NCBI RefSeq assembly: GCF_002009425.1
Contig: NZ_CP019936.1
Location: 3,397,297 to 3,461,296, forward strand
DNA from: Thiosocius teredinicola
GTDB taxonomy: Bacteria > Pseudomonadota > Gammaproteobacteria > Chromatiales > Chromatiaceae
DNA length: 64,000 bases
Reading direction: 5' to 3'
This document shows, in pieces, positions 28,832 through 38,158 of the stretch. Made by a program: the position numbers and the translations under genes. The notes beneath the pieces were generated by a model that was not told the origin of the DNA, did no database searches, and saw nothing but the letters and a program-made list of their open reading frames with translations. How positions within the stretch are numbered: position 1 is the stretch's first letter; each line of letters opens with the position of its first letter.

Positions 28832-29839
28832 ATGGCGCGCAGAAGGCTCAGCGACCAGCAGAAAGCGCGCATTGCGAAAATCCAGGAAAAACGTCGACAA
28901 CGAGCCGGCAGGCAGGCCGAGAAAAACCTCGCTGCCGCCGGCGCCGAACAGCAACGTGCCGGACGCGTCGTCGTCCGGCACGGCCGCAGCCTTCTGATCC
29001 GTAGCGACGACGGTCGCCTCATCTGGGGAATGTTCCGCGCCAACCTCGGCGAGGTCGTGTGCGGCGACAATGTGATCTGGCAGCCAACGGCCAACGGCGA
29101 AGGCGTTGTGGTCGCGGTCGAGCCACGCAGCACGGCGCTGTCGCGCCCCGCCTTCAACGGCCAGGAAAAAGCCATTGCGGCGAATATCACGCAGCTCGTC
29201 GTGGTCCTCGCCACCTATCCGGAACCGGCCGGATACCTGCTCGACCAGTACCTGGTCGCCGCCGAACGCGTCGGCGTGAACGGACTGATCTGTCTGAACA
29301 AGATCGACCTGCTCGACGCCGAGGCGCGTATCGCCTTTGCCGGCCAATATGCGTTATATCGCGACATCGGTTACCCGGTTGTGCAGATCAGCGCCAAGAC
29401 CGAGCACGGTCTCGATCCGCTGCTCGAAAGGCTGCGCGGAGAGACCAGCATACTGGTCGGCCAATCGGGTGTGGGCAAGTCATCGTTGATCAACGCATTG
29501 ATACCCGACGAAGACGTGCTCGAAGGGCGCCTGTCCGACGCCACCGGCCTGGGCAAACACACGACCTCCGCCGCAACCCTGTACCAACTCGAAAGCGGCG
29601 GTGAGTTGATCGATTCGCCGGGGGTGCGCAGCTTTCGACTGGGTAGCCTGTCACGCCAGGAGCTCGAACGAGGGTTTCGCGAGTTCGTTCCCTATCTGGG
29701 TCAGTGCCGTTTTCACAACTGCACCCATCTCAACGAACCGGGCTGCGCCATCCAGGCCGCCGTCGAACAGGGCGAGATCGCGCCAGACAGGCTCGCCAGC
29801 TATCAGCACATGATGCAGGCCAGCGCCGCCGGCGGCTGA
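28832..29839 (+). CDS. rsgA: Small ribosomal subunit biogenesis GTPase RsgA
   Basis: 335 residues. A basic N-terminal extension (ARRRLSDQQKARIAKIQEKR) precedes an OB fold and a circularly permuted G domain: LNKIDLLD (G4) before VGQSGVGKSSLINAL (G1, about 209-223) and DSPGVRSF (G3). A C-terminal zinc-binding region follows (CRFHNCTHLNEPGCAI). Acts in late 30S maturation. Its stop codon overlaps the ATG of a 27-codon frame (TGATG). Confidence 0.96.
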   Translation: MARRRLSDQQKARIAKIQEKRRQRAGRQAEKNLAAAGAEQQRAGRVVVRHGRSLLIRSDDGRLIWGMFRANLGEVVCGDNVIWQPTANGEGVVVAVEPRSTALSRPAFNGQEKAIAANITQLVVVLATYPEPAGYLLDQYLVAAERVGVNGLICLNKIDLLDAEARIAFAGQYALYRDIGYPVVQISAKTEHGLDPLLERLRGETSILVGQSGVGKSSLINALIPDEDVLEGRLSDATGLGKHTTSAATLYQLESGGELIDSPGVRSFRLGSLSRQELERGFREFVPYLGQCRFHNCTHLNEPGCAIQAAVEQGEIAPDRLASYQHMMQASAAGG

Positions 29840-29922
29840 TGCCGGCAAACGAGGCTACCGCAGTGGATCCGGTTCGGCGCGGTCGGCAGTTCATCCAGCA
29901 ACAGGACGTGCACACAAAATGA
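29839..29922 (+). CDS. Micro-ORF 1 after rsgA (27 codons)
   Basis: ATG overlaps the rsgA stop by one base (TGATG). The product begins MPANEATAVDPVRR and is hydrophilic, with no recognised family. Its stop in turn overlaps the next ATG (ATGA). Coding status is supported only by these coupled overlaps. Confidence 0.2.
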   Translation: MPANEATAVDPVRRGRQFIQQQDVHTK

Positions 29923-30017
29923 AACTCAAAGGGGCGCACCCTATCGAGTTCTCGGTGCTCGACTATGACGCATCGTCGGTGTCGGCCGCCAAGCCGGGTC
30001 GCCGACCAACACGATGA
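29919..30017 (+). CDS. Micro-ORF 2 after rsgA (32 codons)
   Basis: Begins at the ATGA overlap with micro-ORF 1 and ends at another ATGA overlap with the following frame. The product begins MKLKGAHPIEFSVLDYD. No known domain. As for its neighbours, the evidence is the chain of stop/start overlaps only. Confidence 0.22.
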   Translation: MKLKGAHPIEFSVLDYDASSVSAAKPGRRPTR

Positions 30018-30220
30018 GCGACGTTGTTGCGTACCTGTTGGGCGGACTGATGTATCTCGTGTCGCCGCGATACCGACGCAAAAAGCAAAAGGCATGGGCC
30101 AGCCAGAGCGTCATGTTAAAGATCTACGAGATCGGCATGTAGATCACCATTCCGAGCCTGCTGACCTGGATGCTGATTGTCATCTGGTTTACCGTAGCCG
30201 ACGGCCAACAGCCTGGCTGA
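30014..30220 (+). pseudogene. Two-helix small membrane protein interrupted by an in-frame TAG
   Basis: From the ATG at 30014 the frame encodes a first hydrophobic helix (VVAYLLGGLMYLVSP), a basic loop (RYRRKKQKAW), then a TAG at 30140-30142. The same frame continues without a stop through a second membrane-like helix (LLTWMLIVIWFTV) to TGA at 30218. Read through, the product is a coherent 68-residue, two-helix protein. The likeliest reading is a gene broken by a nonsense mutation; a truncated 42-residue product or sequencing error are alternatives. No family recognised. Confidence 0.45.
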
Positions 30221-30363
30221 GCCGACCGTCAACTGGCTCGCCGTTAGGCTGTCCTTGTACACTAGCGCGCATATCGCACCAGCCGAATAACACCGGCTGG
30301 ATAGTTGGCCGAGACTGCAGTGTGTACCCGGCCACACAAAAAACTGGAGCAGTGCGAAACAAC

Positions 30364-30828
30364 ATGAATTACTGGCTGATGAAATCCGAGCCCGATGTCT
30401 TCGGCATCGATCACCTCAAGGCCATGCCGAAGAAAACCGAACACTGGGATGGCGTGCGCAACTACCAGGCACGCAACATGATGCGCGACGACATGAAGAA
30501 AGGCGATCAGGTGTTCTTTTATCACTCCAACTGCGACGAACCGGGTATCGTCGGTGTGATGGAGGTTGTTCGCGAAGGTTACCCCGACCACACGGCGTTC
30601 GATCCGGATGCCAAGTACTACGACCCCAAGAGCGACCCGGACAATCCGCGCTGGTACATGGTCGACGTCAAGTACAAGCGGCACCTCAAACGCAACATCT
30701 CGCTGCGTGAACTCAAAGAGCGCGACGATCCGAAACTGGCTGACCTGCCGTTGTTACGCAAGGGCAATCGCCTGTCGATCATGCCGTTGACCAAGAAACA
30801 CTGGGATCTGCTGCTGAGCCTTGAATAG
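30364..30828 (+). CDS. EVE-domain protein
   Basis: 154 residues. Begins MNYWLMKSEPDVF, the standard N-terminus of the EVE/thymocyte-nuclear-protein-1-like family, with GVRNYQARNMM and FYHSNC following. EVE domains are PUA-like folds that bind modified nucleotides in DNA or RNA; the physiological target is unknown here. Start chosen by family alignment; the longer frame upstream is a chance extension. Next gene is 33 bases away on the same strand. Confidence 0.93.
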   Translation: MNYWLMKSEPDVFGIDHLKAMPKKTEHWDGVRNYQARNMMRDDMKKGDQVFFYHSNCDEPGIVGVMEVVREGYPDHTAFDPDAKYYDPKSDPDNPRWYMVDVKYKRHLKRNISLRELKERDDPKLADLPLLRKGNRLSIMPLTKKHWDLLLSLE

Positions 30829-30861
30829 GCCGCAGCTAGTCTGAGACGAACCCGCAAGGAC

Positions 30862-31731
30862 ATGAACGCGCAGCAGAAGTTGACGACGCTTGTTGATATG
30901 CGCACGCTCGCGGCGCGTCTCAGCGATCCGCTGTGTATCGTGGTGGATTGCCGGTTCGACCTCGGCGATACCGGGCGCGGCGCTAGCGCCTATACACAAT
31001 CGCATATCACCGGCGCGCGTTACGCGCACCTCGATCATGACCTTTCGAGCCCCATCACCCCGAGCAGCGGCCGTCACCCCCTGCCCGATACGGGCCGACT
31101 GTGCGACTGGTTGGGTCGACAAGGCATCACACCGACGTCACAGGTGGTCGTCTACGACGACAGCGGCGGCACCATGGCGGTACGTCTTTGGTGGTTGCTG
31201 CGTTGGCTCGGCCATGCCGAGGTGGCCGTGTTGGACGGTGGCTGGCAGGCGTGGAACGACGCCGGCCTGCCGGCAGACGCGCAACGACCGAGCATCACCG
31301 CTGTCGCTGCCTATCCCGGCAACCCGCGCGGCGACATGCTGGTGAACACCCGGGATATCGAAGCCCAGTTGCAGTCAGGCGGTGACGACTGGCTGTTGAT
31401 CGATGCGCGCACCGCGGTACGTTTCCGCGGCGAAGCCGAGCCGATCGATCCGGTCGCCGGGCATATCCCCGGCGCAGTCAACCTGCCCCTGCAACAACAT
31501 CTCACCGAGCGCGGCACCTTCAAGTCGGCTGACGAACTGCGCGCGATGTACGTGTCGTTGGTAGGCGAACGCGATCCGCGCAGCCTGGTGGCGATGTGTG
31601 GATCCGGCGTGACCGCATGTCACAACCTGCTGGCGATGGAGATCGCCGGTCTGCGCGATGCCAGGCTCTACGCCGGTTCGTGGAGTGAATGGATTCGCGA
31701 TCCCGCCCGACCCGTCGCGGTCGACGTGTGA
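30862..31731 (+). CDS. sseA: Thiosulfate/3-mercaptopyruvate sulfurtransferase (two-domain rhodanese)
   Basis: 289 residues, two rhodanese domains (about 10-140 and 165-285). The catalytic loop of the second domain is CGSGVTAC (about 246-253), the sequence typical of 3-mercaptopyruvate sulfurtransferases rather than thiosulfate-specific enzymes (CRxGxR/T). The inactive first domain has YDDSGGTMAVRLWW. No signal peptide, so cytoplasmic. AAGGAC precedes the ATG. Likely supplies persulfide sulfur; substrate choice needs assay. Confidence 0.9.
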   Translation: MNAQQKLTTLVDMRTLAARLSDPLCIVVDCRFDLGDTGRGASAYTQSHITGARYAHLDHDLSSPITPSSGRHPLPDTGRLCDWLGRQGITPTSQVVVYDDSGGTMAVRLWWLLRWLGHAEVAVLDGGWQAWNDAGLPADAQRPSITAVAAYPGNPRGDMLVNTRDIEAQLQSGGDDWLLIDARTAVRFRGEAEPIDPVAGHIPGAVNLPLQQHLTERGTFKSADELRAMYVSLVGERDPRSLVAMCGSGVTACHNLLAMEIAGLRDARLYAGSWSEWIRDPARPVAVDV

Positions 31732-31738
31732 TCCCCCG

Positions 31739-32719
31739 CTAGCCCGGCGTCAGCTCACCGAGATCGACACGCATGCGGACCGCCTGCGCCGCGGTGTTGG
31801 TTTCGTAGATCACGAGTATCTCGGCGTCGTTGTCCGACTGCCGCAACAGGCCGAGCCCCTCGGCCTTGGCGCCACCCGGCGTGGATACCGGACCGATGAT
31901 CTGCGCCGCCACCACTTCGCGGTCTTTGCCGGGGATCTGGTCGCTGCCGTCCCACCACCACAAGACGAACGGACCCGGTGCATCGTTGACCGGGCCAGAG
32001 AGAATCAACAGCCCCTTCTTCAGCGCCACCAGGTCACGAATACCCTGCCCTGCAAGCTGCACGAAACGCAGTTCGTATCGCTTGGGGTGCTCGTAGTCGA
32101 GCAGCATCACCGGCACGTAATTGTCGCGCAGTACGGGGCCGCGAAAGCCGAGATACAAGTGCCCGTCGGCGAACGCCAGACCTTCGATATCGATACCGTT
32201 TTCTTTGCTCGGGATGCCGACGAAGCGCTTGAGGATCGGGTCTTTGCGCAAGCGCTTGGTCAAATCGATATGATCGCTTACCCCCAGCTTGCCCTTCTTC
32301 GGGTCGAAGCTGATCTTGTAGAGCCGATTGCGCAGCGGTTCCTCATCGATCATCTGCAGGCGTTCTAGATTCTTGTTGACCGACAGCTCGGGTTTCAGTC
32401 GCTTGCGGCGATGCGAATGCGAGCCCATGACGTACAGCTTGCCGTCGCCGTAGGTCAGGGCCTCGATATCCGTTTCCTGGTCATCCTTGGCCAGTGACAA
32501 CTTATGCTGCAGGCACCATTCGTCGGGCGCTTCGGAGCATTTCAATATCTGCAGTCGATGGCCTTCATCGCCGCCCAGCGCGAGGAAATCTCCCACCACG
32601 ACAACACCGCTCAGGTCCATGCCGGCATCTATGCCGCCATTCAGGCGCACCGGCAGCACGTCACTGACGCGTTGCCGGTCGGGCTCGGTCCAGGTGATTG
32701 GCGCGGTGCCGTCAGTCAA
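31739..32719 (-). CDS. DUF3616 protein (beta-propeller-like)
   Basis: 326 residues with repeated short beta-strand motifs (GGIDAGMDLSGVVVVGD, DIEALTYGDGKLYVMGSHSH, DIEGLAFADGHLYLGFRG, KAEGLGLL) characteristic of DUF3616, which resembles secreted or cytoplasmic propellers. No signal peptide visible. Its start overlaps the stop of the next upstream gene by eight bases, which itself overlaps cysS, giving a coupled cysS - unknown - DUF3616 series. Function unknown. Confidence 0.85.
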   Translation of the reverse strand: MTDGTAPITWTEPDRQRVSDVLPVRLNGGIDAGMDLSGVVVVGDFLALGGDEGHRLQILKCSEAPDEWCLQHKLSLAKDDQETDIEALTYGDGKLYVMGSHSHRRKRLKPELSVNKNLERLQMIDEEPLRNRLYKISFDPKKGKLGVSDHIDLTKRLRKDPILKRFVGIPSKENGIDIEGLAFADGHLYLGFRGPVLRDNYVPVMLLDYEHPKRYELRFVQLAGQGIRDLVALKKGLLILSGPVNDAPGPFVLWWWDGSDQIPGKDREVVAAQIIGPVSTPGGAKAEGLGLLRQSDNDAEILVIYETNTAAQAVRMRVDLGELTPG

Positions 32720-33065
32720 TGTATTGCGCCCCCGCCATCAACGACTCATCGAACTGCTCGGGCAACTTGTCGAGACGATCGAGAACCTGATCGCGCGGCA
32801 ATGTCAGGCGCAGGCAGCCGGTCGCTTCCGGGTACACCATCTCGAGTACCAGATCGGCCGGGTCGTCGGCCACGTAACATTGCAGGATCACATCATTGCC
32901 ATCGACGATGCCAAGAAAGTTGTCTTCCGAGTTCAGTAACTGGTCGGCGAGCGGCACGATACGGCTGGCCTGCAACGATTCCGGCTGTGCAGACGAGATC
33001 GTCACGTTGTTTTTGTAGTCGCGATAGAACACCCGCAGGGTGCGATGGGCGCGCGCACCGTTCAT
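32712..33065 (-). CDS. Conserved-looking protein of unknown function coupled to cysS
   Basis: 117 residues from [10 protein letters not shown]. The ATG shares an ATGA with the cysS stop, which fixes this start; a GTG four codons upstream is the alternative. Soluble, alpha/beta-like, acidic, with [20 protein letters not shown] and a C-terminal LMAGAQYID. No family recognised. Both ends overlap neighbours, so translation is probably coupled to cysS and DUF3616. Confidence 0.6.
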   Translation of the reverse strand: MNGARAHRTLRVFYRDYKNNVTISSAQPESLQASRIVPLADQLLNSEDNFLGIVDGNDVILQCYVADDPADLVLEMVYPEATGCLRLTLPRDQVLDRLDKLPEQFDESLMAGAQYID

Positions 33066-34447
33066 GAACGTCGCCACGTGGTACCACCTGCGACATCTTC
33101 AAGTATGATGCCGGCTTCTTTCAGCTTGGCGCGGATTGCATCTGCCTCTGCCCAGTTCTTTTCCTGCTTGGCCTGCGCGCGGCGCTCGATCATCTCTTCG
33201 ATCTCGGCATCGCTCAAGCCATCGGCCGGCGTGTCGCCGCCGCGCAGGTAGCTTTCCGGGTCGTCCTGCAGAATGCCCAACAGCTCACCGAGCTGGCGCA
33301 ACAGGGCGCCGAGCGCGGCAGCGCGCGACTCGTCTTCGCTGCGCACCCGGTTGATCTCGCGTGCCAGCTCAAACATCGCCGCGAGCGCTTCGGGCGTGTT
33401 GAAATCATCTTCCATCGCGGCGTGGAACTTGGCCGCCAGCGGTTCGTCCGTCGCCGGCTCGGATGACGGCAACCCGCGCAACGCCGTGTAGAAGCGCGTC
33501 AACGCCCCACGCGCATTGTCCAGTTGCTCGTCGCCGTAGTTCAGCGGGCTGCGGTATTGGCTGGTGAGGATGAAATAGCGAACCTCTTCCGGGCGATAAC
33601 GTTCGAGGATCTCGCGCACCGTAAAGAAGTTACCCAGCGACTTCGACATCTTCTCGTCGTTGATGCGCACGAAACCGTTGTGCATCCAGTACTTGACGAA
33701 CGGATGCCCGGTTGCGCCCTCGGATTGGGCGATCTCGTTCTCGTGGTGCGGAAAGGTCAGATCCGCGCCGCCGCCGTGGATATCGAAGGTATCACCGAGC
33801 GATTTGGTCGACATTGCAGAGCATTCGATATGCCAGCCCGGTCGACCATCGCCCCACGGCGACGACCATGACGGCTCGCCCGGCTTGGCCGCCTTCCATA
33901 AGGCGAAATCGAGTGGGTCGCGTTTGACCTCGCCCGGTTCGACCCGGGCCCCGGCCTGCAGGTCGTCGATCGATTTCCCGGACAGTTTGCCGTACCCGGC
34001 AAAGCTCTTAACGTTGTAATAAACATCGCCGTTATCAGCGACATAGGCGTGCTCGCGCTCGATCAGGCGGGTGATCATGTCGATGATGTCCGGCAGGTGC
34101 TCGGTGGCCCGCGGCTCCTGGTCTGGCGGCAACACGCCCAGCGCCGCCGAATCCTGGTGCATCGCCTCGATGAAACGCTCGGTCAACGCATGGAACGGCT
34201 CACCGCGCTCGTTGGCGCGGGCAATGATCTTGTCGTCGATATCCGTGATGTTGCGCACATAGGTCACATCGAACCCGAGCGACCGCAGGTAACGGGCGAC
34301 CACATCGAACACCACCATGACACGTGCGTGGCCCAGGTGGCACAGGTCGTACACCGTCATGCCGCACACGTACATATTGACGTGACCCGGCGTGATCGGC
34401 TCAAAGACTTCTTTTCGGCGGTTGAGATCGTTGTAGATGGTCAGCAT
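33062..34447 (-). CDS. cysS: Cysteinyl-tRNA synthetase
   Basis: 461 residues from [10 protein letters not shown], the family start; the frame extending to 34633 is spurious. Class I synthetase. Zinc ligand Cys in [10 protein letters not shown] (about 25-34), HIGH motif as HLGH (about 37-40), KMSKS motif in [14 protein letters not shown] (about 265-278), and WHIECSAMS (further zinc ligands). Charges tRNA-Cys. Co-directional, overlapping genes follow. Divergent from the diguanylate cyclase at 34.65 kb. Confidence 0.98.
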   Translation of the reverse strand: MLTIYNDLNRRKEVFEPITPGHVNMYVCGMTVYDLCHLGHARVMVVFDVVARYLRSLGFDVTYVRNITDIDDKIIARANERGEPFHALTERFIEAMHQDSAALGVLPPDQEPRATEHLPDIIDMITRLIEREHAYVADNGDVYYNVKSFAGYGKLSGKSIDDLQAGARVEPGEVKRDPLDFALWKAAKPGEPSWSSPWGDGRPGWHIECSAMSTKSLGDTFDIHGGGADLTFPHHENEIAQSEGATGHPFVKYWMHNGFVRINDEKMSKSLGNFFTVREILERYRPEEVRYFILTSQYRSPLNYGDEQLDNARGALTRFYTALRGLPSSEPATDEPLAAKFHAAMEDDFNTPEALAAMFELAREINRVRSEDESRAAALGALLRQLGELLGILQDDPESYLRGGDTPADGLSDAEIEEMIERRAQAKQEKNWAEADAIRAKLKEAGIILEDVAGGTTWRRS

Positions 34448-34653
34448 CACTTCGGGAACCAATATCGTCGTGTTTCTGCTCGCAGGCGTGCATACTAACC
34501 GAACTGACGGTACAGCGGGGGCCTCCCCCGCACGGGCGGTTCCGTCGCCTTGCCGGCAATTTGTGCATGGCCGATGCGGAACCATTGGCAAATGACCGCA
34601 GCCCCTGCAGGTAGCAGTAGTGGGGCGTAGCACGAGACAGGGATCAACGTGCG

Positions 34654-35901
34654 ATGAGCGAACAAACGGTCTTTGAGGCGCAGACCGAGCACAACCTCAA
34701 GCGGTTGCGCGCGGCGACGCTGCTCGCTTACCTGGTTGCCTTCTCGCTGCTGGCTGCCGCCGTGACCTACGGCGCGGTCCGCGTTCGCAACGCGCACCGT
34801 CACCTGCAGTCGGTGATGGAGCAGTACAACCACAAGATCGCCCTGATCACCGAGACCCAGATCGCTTCCTTCCAGCGCAGCGAAGCCCTGCAGCAACTGA
34901 TTCTCGAAACCGACCCCTTTGCGCAGGACGAGGTCTATCTGGCCTTCCTCAACGCCGGCTTCCGCGTCGGCGATGGGCGCAACAAGATTCGCGCCCGGCT
35001 CGAGACGGATGCCGAAAGAGCGGCACTGGCCAAGCAGGATGCCGTGATCTACGAAATAGCCGCCCTGCACGACCGCGTCGCCGACCTGGCGCAGCGCGGC
35101 GAATTCGCTGCCGCGCGGCAGATCTTCATCGATCAGCTCAGAGCAGTGCACGTGGTCGGCCACCAAGCCTTTGCCGAGTTGCGCGAACTGCAGACCGACG
35201 CCGCGCAAGCCGCGGTCGCCGAAGCCAACCAGGCCTACCAGGACACCTTGCGCCACAGTGTCATCGCCGTGATCCTCGGTCTGCTCGGCGGCATCAGTAT
35301 CGGCGTCGCGATGTACCGCGCCAGCTCGCGGATCGCCAACCGGGTCAGCGACAACGTCGACGATCTGCGCCGCATGGCGATGCACGACGGATTGACCGGG
35401 CTGCTCAACCGCACCGCCATGACGCAAAAGATCGATGAACTGCTCGAGCAGCGCAAACCGTTCGCCATTCTGTACATGGACCTGGATGGTTTTAAGAAGG
35501 TGAACGACGACCACGGACACAACTACGGCGACAACTTGCTGATGATGGCCGCGGCGCGCATCCGTGGCCGCATTCGTGGCGTCGACAGCATAGCCCGCAT
35601 GGGCGGCGATGAATTCGTCGGCTTGCTCAACGGTATCGGCGACCAGGAAGAGGCCGTGCAGGTCGCACGCCACATCATCGAAGCGTTCGAGCCGGCGTTC
35701 GTGCACGAAGGCATCGAGACCCCAATCGGACTCAGCATCGGGGTTTGCCTGGCGCCACGGCATGGCCGATTCGCCGACGACATACTGCACAAGGCAGACC
35801 GCGCCATGTACCGGGCAAAGAATCGCGGCCACAACTGCTTCGAAGTACACGGCACCCAACCCGGGCTGATCATTCACGACGGTTCGGGCACCCGCCGCTG
35901 A
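34654..35901 (+). CDS. Membrane diguanylate cyclase (GGDEF) with periplasmic helical sensor
   Basis: 415 residues. TM1 at about 21-44, a periplasmic four-helix-bundle-like region (about 46-198), TM2 at about 202-221, and a GGDEF domain from about 240 to 400. The active site GGDEF is at 317-321 and an inhibitory site RGVD at 308-311, so product feedback is predicted. Makes c-di-GMP from two GTP. No EAL domain follows. Orn, which hydrolyses pGpG, is in the same window. Ribosome-binding site CAGGGATC is suboptimally spaced. Ligand unknown. Confidence 0.93.
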   Translation: MSEQTVFEAQTEHNLKRLRAATLLAYLVAFSLLAAAVTYGAVRVRNAHRHLQSVMEQYNHKIALITETQIASFQRSEALQQLILETDPFAQDEVYLAFLNAGFRVGDGRNKIRARLETDAERAALAKQDAVIYEIAALHDRVADLAQRGEFAAARQIFIDQLRAVHVVGHQAFAELRELQTDAAQAAVAEANQAYQDTLRHSVIAVILGLLGGISIGVAMYRASSRIANRVSDNVDDLRRMAMHDGLTGLLNRTAMTQKIDELLEQRKPFAILYMDLDGFKKVNDDHGHNYGDNLLMMAAARIRGRIRGVDSIARMGGDEFVGLLNGIGDQEEAVQVARHIIEAFEPAFVHEGIETPIGLSIGVCLAPRHGRFADDILHKADRAMYRAKNRGHNCFEVHGTQPGLIIHDGSGTRR

Positions 35902-35980
35902 GCCGACCGTAAATACGGGGTTTTGTCGTCGGCCGCTCGCGGCTACACTATCGGCCCCTAGTCGCTTTCCAGGTAACCCT

Positions 35981-36565
35981 ATGAAATCCACGCTGCTTTC
36001 GGCGATCGGCGCTTTCGTTCTGTTGTTCTCAGCCTGCGCTTCTGCGCAACCGCAAAGCGTGCTGATGAAGACCAACAAAGGCGATATCGTGATTGAACTG
36101 GATGCCGAAAAGGCCCCCAAGACCGTCGCGAACTTTCTCGAGTACGTGAACGCGGGATTTTACAATGGCGTTATCTTTCACCGGGTGATCGAGGACTTCA
36201 TGATCCAGGGCGGCGGTTTCACGCCGGACATGCAGCAGAAGACCCCGCGCGAACCTGTCGAGAACGAGGCCAAGAACGGCCTGAAGAACGAGCGCGGCAC
36301 CATTGCAATGGCGCGCACCTCCGACCCGCACTCGGCGACTGCCCAGTTTTTCATCAACCATAAAGACAATCCGAACCTCGACTACCCCAGCTTCGATGGC
36401 TGGGGTTACGCCGTGTTCGGTCGAGTGACCGAGGGCATGGATGTTGTCGACACCATCGCGGAAACGCGTACCGGTGTCGTCGGCGGTTACCGGGACGTTC
36501 CGCGCGAGACGATTCTGATCGAGTCCGTTTCGCTCATCCAGGCCGATACCCCCGCCGGGCAATAA
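35981..36565 (+). CDS. ppiA: Periplasmic cyclophilin-type peptidyl-prolyl isomerase
   Basis: 194 residues. Signal peptide ending at ASA-Q (about residue 24); the cysteine before it has Phe at -3, so lipidation is less likely. Cyclophilin motifs [16 protein letters not shown] and [17 protein letters not shown] are intact, so the catalytic Arg and Phe are present. Catalyses cis-trans isomerisation of X-Pro bonds in envelope proteins. Followed 47 bases later by a cytoplasmic paralogue. Confidence 0.92.
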   Translation: MKSTLLSAIGAFVLLFSACASAQPQSVLMKTNKGDIVIELDAEKAPKTVANFLEYVNAGFYNGVIFHRVIEDFMIQGGGFTPDMQQKTPREPVENEAKNGLKNERGTIAMARTSDPHSATAQFFINHKDNPNLDYPSFDGWGYAVFGRVTEGMDVVDTIAETRTGVVGGYRDVPRETILIESVSLIQADTPAGQ

Positions 36566-36612
36566 GCCCTTAGCGGCACCTTCGAACACAGCCTCATACC
36601 AGGAGCTTGTAC

Positions 36613-37101
36613 ATGATTACCCTGAAAACCAGCATGGGCGACATCGTTATCGAACTCGACCACGAGAAAGCGCCGAAGACCTGCGAGAACTTCGAACAGT
36701 ATGTCCGCGACGGGCACTTCGACGGCACGATATTTCACCGTGTGATCAGCAACTTTATGATCCAGGGCGGCGGTTTCATGCCCGACATGATGCAGAAAGC
36801 CACCCGCGAGCCGATCGAGAACGAGGCCAACAACGGCCTGAGCAACGTGACCGGCAGCATCGCCATGGCGCGTACCATGGCCCCACATTCGGCCACCGCC
36901 CAGTTCTTCATCAACGTCAAAGACAACGGTTTTCTCGACCACCCCGGTCAGGACGGCTGGGGTTACTGCGTGTTCGGCAAGGTGACCAGCGGCATGGATG
37001 TCGTCGACAAGATCAAGGGAGTCGAAACCACCAATCGCGCCGGTCATTCAGACGTACCGGTCGATCCGGTCGTCATCGAAAAGGCCGAGCTCAGCGAATA
37101 A
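36613..37101 (+). CDS. ppiB: Cytoplasmic cyclophilin-type peptidyl-prolyl isomerase
   Basis: 162 residues from [10 protein letters not shown] behind AGGAGC; no signal peptide. Motifs [16 protein letters not shown] and [17 protein letters not shown] match PpiB. Close paralogue of the periplasmic gene just upstream, sharing the order and spacing of the active-site segments; the pair likely arose by duplication with a signal peptide gained or lost. Ends in a hairpin-bearing convergent region. Confidence 0.95.
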   Translation: MITLKTSMGDIVIELDHEKAPKTCENFEQYVRDGHFDGTIFHRVISNFMIQGGGFMPDMMQKATREPIENEANNGLSNVTGSIAMARTMAPHSATAQFFINVKDNGFLDHPGQDGWGYCVFGKVTSGMDVVDKIKGVETTNRAGHSDVPVDPVVIEKAELSE

Positions 37102-37112
37102 GCCCTGCCCTC

Positions 37113-37139
37113 CGTTTCCCGGCACCTCGCCGGGAAACG
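37113..37139. terminator. Bidirectional hairpin between ppiB and the AEC transporter
   Basis: A perfect 11-base stem (CGTTTCCCGGC / GCCGGGAAACG) with a five-base loop fills the 39-base gap between two convergent stops. No T-tract on either side, so termination strength is uncertain, but position suggests it ends both transcripts. Confidence 0.5.
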
Positions 37140-37140
37140 C

Positions 37141-38010
37141 TCACAGCGCGTAGAAAAGCACCGCCGGCACTACCGCCAGGCTGGCGAGATTCCCCAGCAA
37201 GACCACCGCCGCCACCTTGCGTGGCTCGACACCATAGCGCTCGGCCAGCATGAAGTTGAGCACCGCCGGTGGCAACGCAGCGAACACGATGAGCTGCGAC
37301 ACCTGCAGCTGCGGCAACGAAATCACCTGCACCGCCAACCACGCCATCAGCAGGCCGCTGAGCGGACACAGCACCGCACCGGCCAGGCCGATACGCCAAT
37401 CCGACAGGTCCACGCCCGTCATACGCACCCCCAATGCAAACAGCATCAAGGGGATCGCGATCTGACCGACCAGGCCGATCGCCTCGTGCAACGGGCCGGG
37501 CACCCGCCACTGCATGACGGCGACGACCAGGCCGGCGAGCGTCGCCACCAGCATCGGCATGCGCAGCAACTTGAGCGGATTGACGTGACCGGTCAGGATC
37601 GCGTTGCCGACCGTGAAGTGCAGCGTGTTCTCGACCAGGAACAGGATCATCGCCGCGGGAAGTGCGGCCTCACCAAAAGCGAACAGCGCCAGCGGCAGCC
37701 CCATGTTGCCGGAGTTATTGAACATCATCGGCGGCAGGAACACCTTGGTGCGGTACCCGAGCAGGCGACTCACCGGCCAAACCAGCAGGCCTGAGCCGAG
37801 CACCACGATCACTGCGGCGATCGCCAACTCGGCATAACGCGACAGTTCGAAGCCCTCGCCCGAGAGCACCGAAAAGATCAGCGCAGGCGTGAAGATCTCG
37901 AGGTTGAGCCGGTTGGCCGAGGCCATGTCCGGTCCGTGTCGTCGCGCGTACAGATAACCGAGCAGCACGATCGCGAAGATCGGAAAGACAATTTCGAAGA
38001 CCTGGAACAT
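37141..38010 (-). CDS. AEC-family transporter
   Basis: 289 residues from MFQVFEIVFPIFAIVLLGYL, with about ten membrane segments. It matches the auxin-efflux-carrier/malonate-type superfamily (NNSGNMGLPLALFAFGE is the characteristic N-terminal repeat motif; LMFALGVRM the C-terminal one). Substrate is not predictable, probably an organic acid. The longer frame to 38064 includes non-typical residues, so I use the ATG at 38010, though its ribosome-binding site is weak. Divergent from lpxH. Confidence 0.88.
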   Translation of the reverse strand: MFQVFEIVFPIFAIVLLGYLYARRHGPDMASANRLNLEIFTPALIFSVLSGEGFELSRYAELAIAAVIVVLGSGLLVWPVSRLLGYRTKVFLPPMMFNNSGNMGLPLALFAFGEAALPAAMILFLVENTLHFTVGNAILTGHVNPLKLLRMPMLVATLAGLVVAVMQWRVPGPLHEAIGLVGQIAIPLMLFALGVRMTGVDLSDWRIGLAGAVLCPLSGLLMAWLAVQVISLPQLQVSQLIVFAALPPAVLNFMLAERYGVEPRKVAAVVLLGNLASLAVVPAVLFYAL

Positions 38011-38158
38011 AAGACGACAACGGCAAACAAACACTGGAGAATAAAGGCCGTTCAGCGCCGGCACAATGGCGGATGACGCACTGGCAAAGCGTGCGTCGAC
38101 GCAAAGTCACCCGGCCTTCCCCGACGACGGCGCACGCCAGGCGTTACAATCCGGCTCC

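Noticed and set aside
30140-30142. TAG read as pyrrolysine or programmed read-through
   Set aside because: Nothing in the window (pylT, pylS, downstream stem) supports recoding; a nonsense mutation or error is simpler.
34495-36120. Minus-strand frame of 541 codons opposite the diguanylate cyclase
   Set aside because: It is the antisense shadow of a clear GGDEF gene in high-GC DNA, has no recognisable domain and no start signal. The same applies to long antisense frames over hisZ, mutL, nnr and amiB.
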